From positions 62,001-126,000 of the forward strand of contig NC_090019.1 of NCBI RefSeq assembly GCF_036417845.1: a DNA stretch of 64,000 bases, given 5' to 3'. This document shows positions 63,590 through 64,000 of this stretch, in pieces (positions within the stretch are counted from its first letter, which is position 1; the number at the start of each line of letters is the position of its first letter). The notes below the pieces were generated by a model. It saw nothing but the letters and a program-made list of their open reading frames with translations, had not been told where the DNA came from and did not search any database. The translations under genes were made by a program, and so were the position numbers. The DNA comes from Apteryx mantelli (taxonomy: Eukaryota > Chordata > Aves > Apterygiformes > Apterygidae).

Positions 63590-64000
63590 ACGCCTGGGCC
63601 CCTTCCCGTCCCCTCCCCGGACGCCTGGGCCCCTCCTGCCTCCCGGACGCCTGGGCCCCTCCCGCCCCGGACGCCTGGGCCCCTTTCCCGGACGCCTGGG
63701 CCCCTTCCCCGGACGCCTGGGCCCCTTTCCCCGGACACCTGGGCCCCTTCCCCGGACGCCTGGGCCCCTTTTCCCGGACGCCTGGGCCACTCACCCGGGC
63801 GCCTGGGCCCCTTTCCCGGGCGCCTGGGCCCCTTCCCGGACACCTGGGTCCCTTTCCCCGGACGCCTGGGCCCCTTTCCCGGACTCCTGGGCCCTTTCCC
63901 GGACACCTGGGCCCCTTCCCCGGACACCTGGGCCCTTTCCCCGGACACCTGGGCCCCTTCCCTGGACGCCTGGGCCCCTTCCCTGGACACCTGGGCCCTT
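63590..64000. repeat. GGACGCCTGGGCCCCTTTCC minisatellite, SYCE1-like intron 8
   Basis: About 19 copies of the same unit and orientation as UBA1 intron a and the PTPN18 intron, 60 kb away, continuing past the window end. Confidence 0.95.

Overview
The window is vertebrate genomic DNA, very GC-rich, with intron-split genes, GT-AG splice sites, CpG-island promoters and AATAAA polyadenylation signals. Six genes are recognisable, tail-to-tail and head-to-head: UBA1 (+, 3' part only, 13 coding exons, 3641-29518), CCDC115 (-, 33777-37316), IMP4 (+, 37833-43201), PTPN18 (-, 3' exons only, 43474-46184), MON1B (+, 47813-55165) and a SYCE1-like gene, probably SYCE1L (+, 56789-63578, running out of the window). 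Almost every codon ends in G or C and nearly every long intron is filled by its own minisatellite. I recognise no transposable element. This best fits a bird dot-type microchromosome (inference).

Layout. 1-3640: two tandem arrays upstream of the first visible UBA1 exon. 3641-29518: second half of UBA1 (adenylation core, catalytic Cys, second catalytic half-domain, ubiquitin-fold domain); its long introns are repeat arrays. 29519-33776: UBA1 3' UTR, a repeat array with AAGATGGCC cores, an unassigned NF-Y/GC-box promoter-like patch (30460-30720), a GGGGACACGG array, and a TGACGTCA-rich array that probably forms the CCDC115 3' UTR. 33777-43201: CCDC115 and IMP4 share a divergent CpG promoter of about 0.5 kb, the same head-to-head pair as at human 2q21. 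43202-46190: IMP4 and PTPN18 converge with closely spaced 3' ends; only the C-terminal exons of PTPN18 are present. 46360-55272: CRE-rich CpG island and MON1B. 55280-64000: repeat array, SYCE1L promoter, a 3.7 kb palindromic minisatellite in intron 1, then seven small coiled-coil exons.

The genes are housekeeping in character (ubiquitin activation, V-ATPase assembly, U3 snoRNP, tyrosine phosphatase signalling, Rab7 activation) plus one meiotic gene; no joint pathway is implied. In human they sit at Xp11 (UBA1), 2q21 (CCDC115, IMP4, PTPN18) and 16q23 (MON1B, SYCE1L), so the window joins three human syntenic blocks.

Most noteworthy: (i) several arrays contain repeated copies of an adjoining exon edge with its splice site (UBA1 9825 acceptor, UBA1 25761 donor, MON1B 53820 donor); (ii) the CCDC115 reading frame runs on through an 18-bp minisatellite, predicting a hexapeptide-repeat tail of about 160 residues; (iii) PTPN18 has no catalytic-domain exons where they should be; (iv) one short GGACGCCTGGGCCC core appears in unrelated arrays across the window; (v) four single-base indels in otherwise intact conserved exons look like consensus errors.
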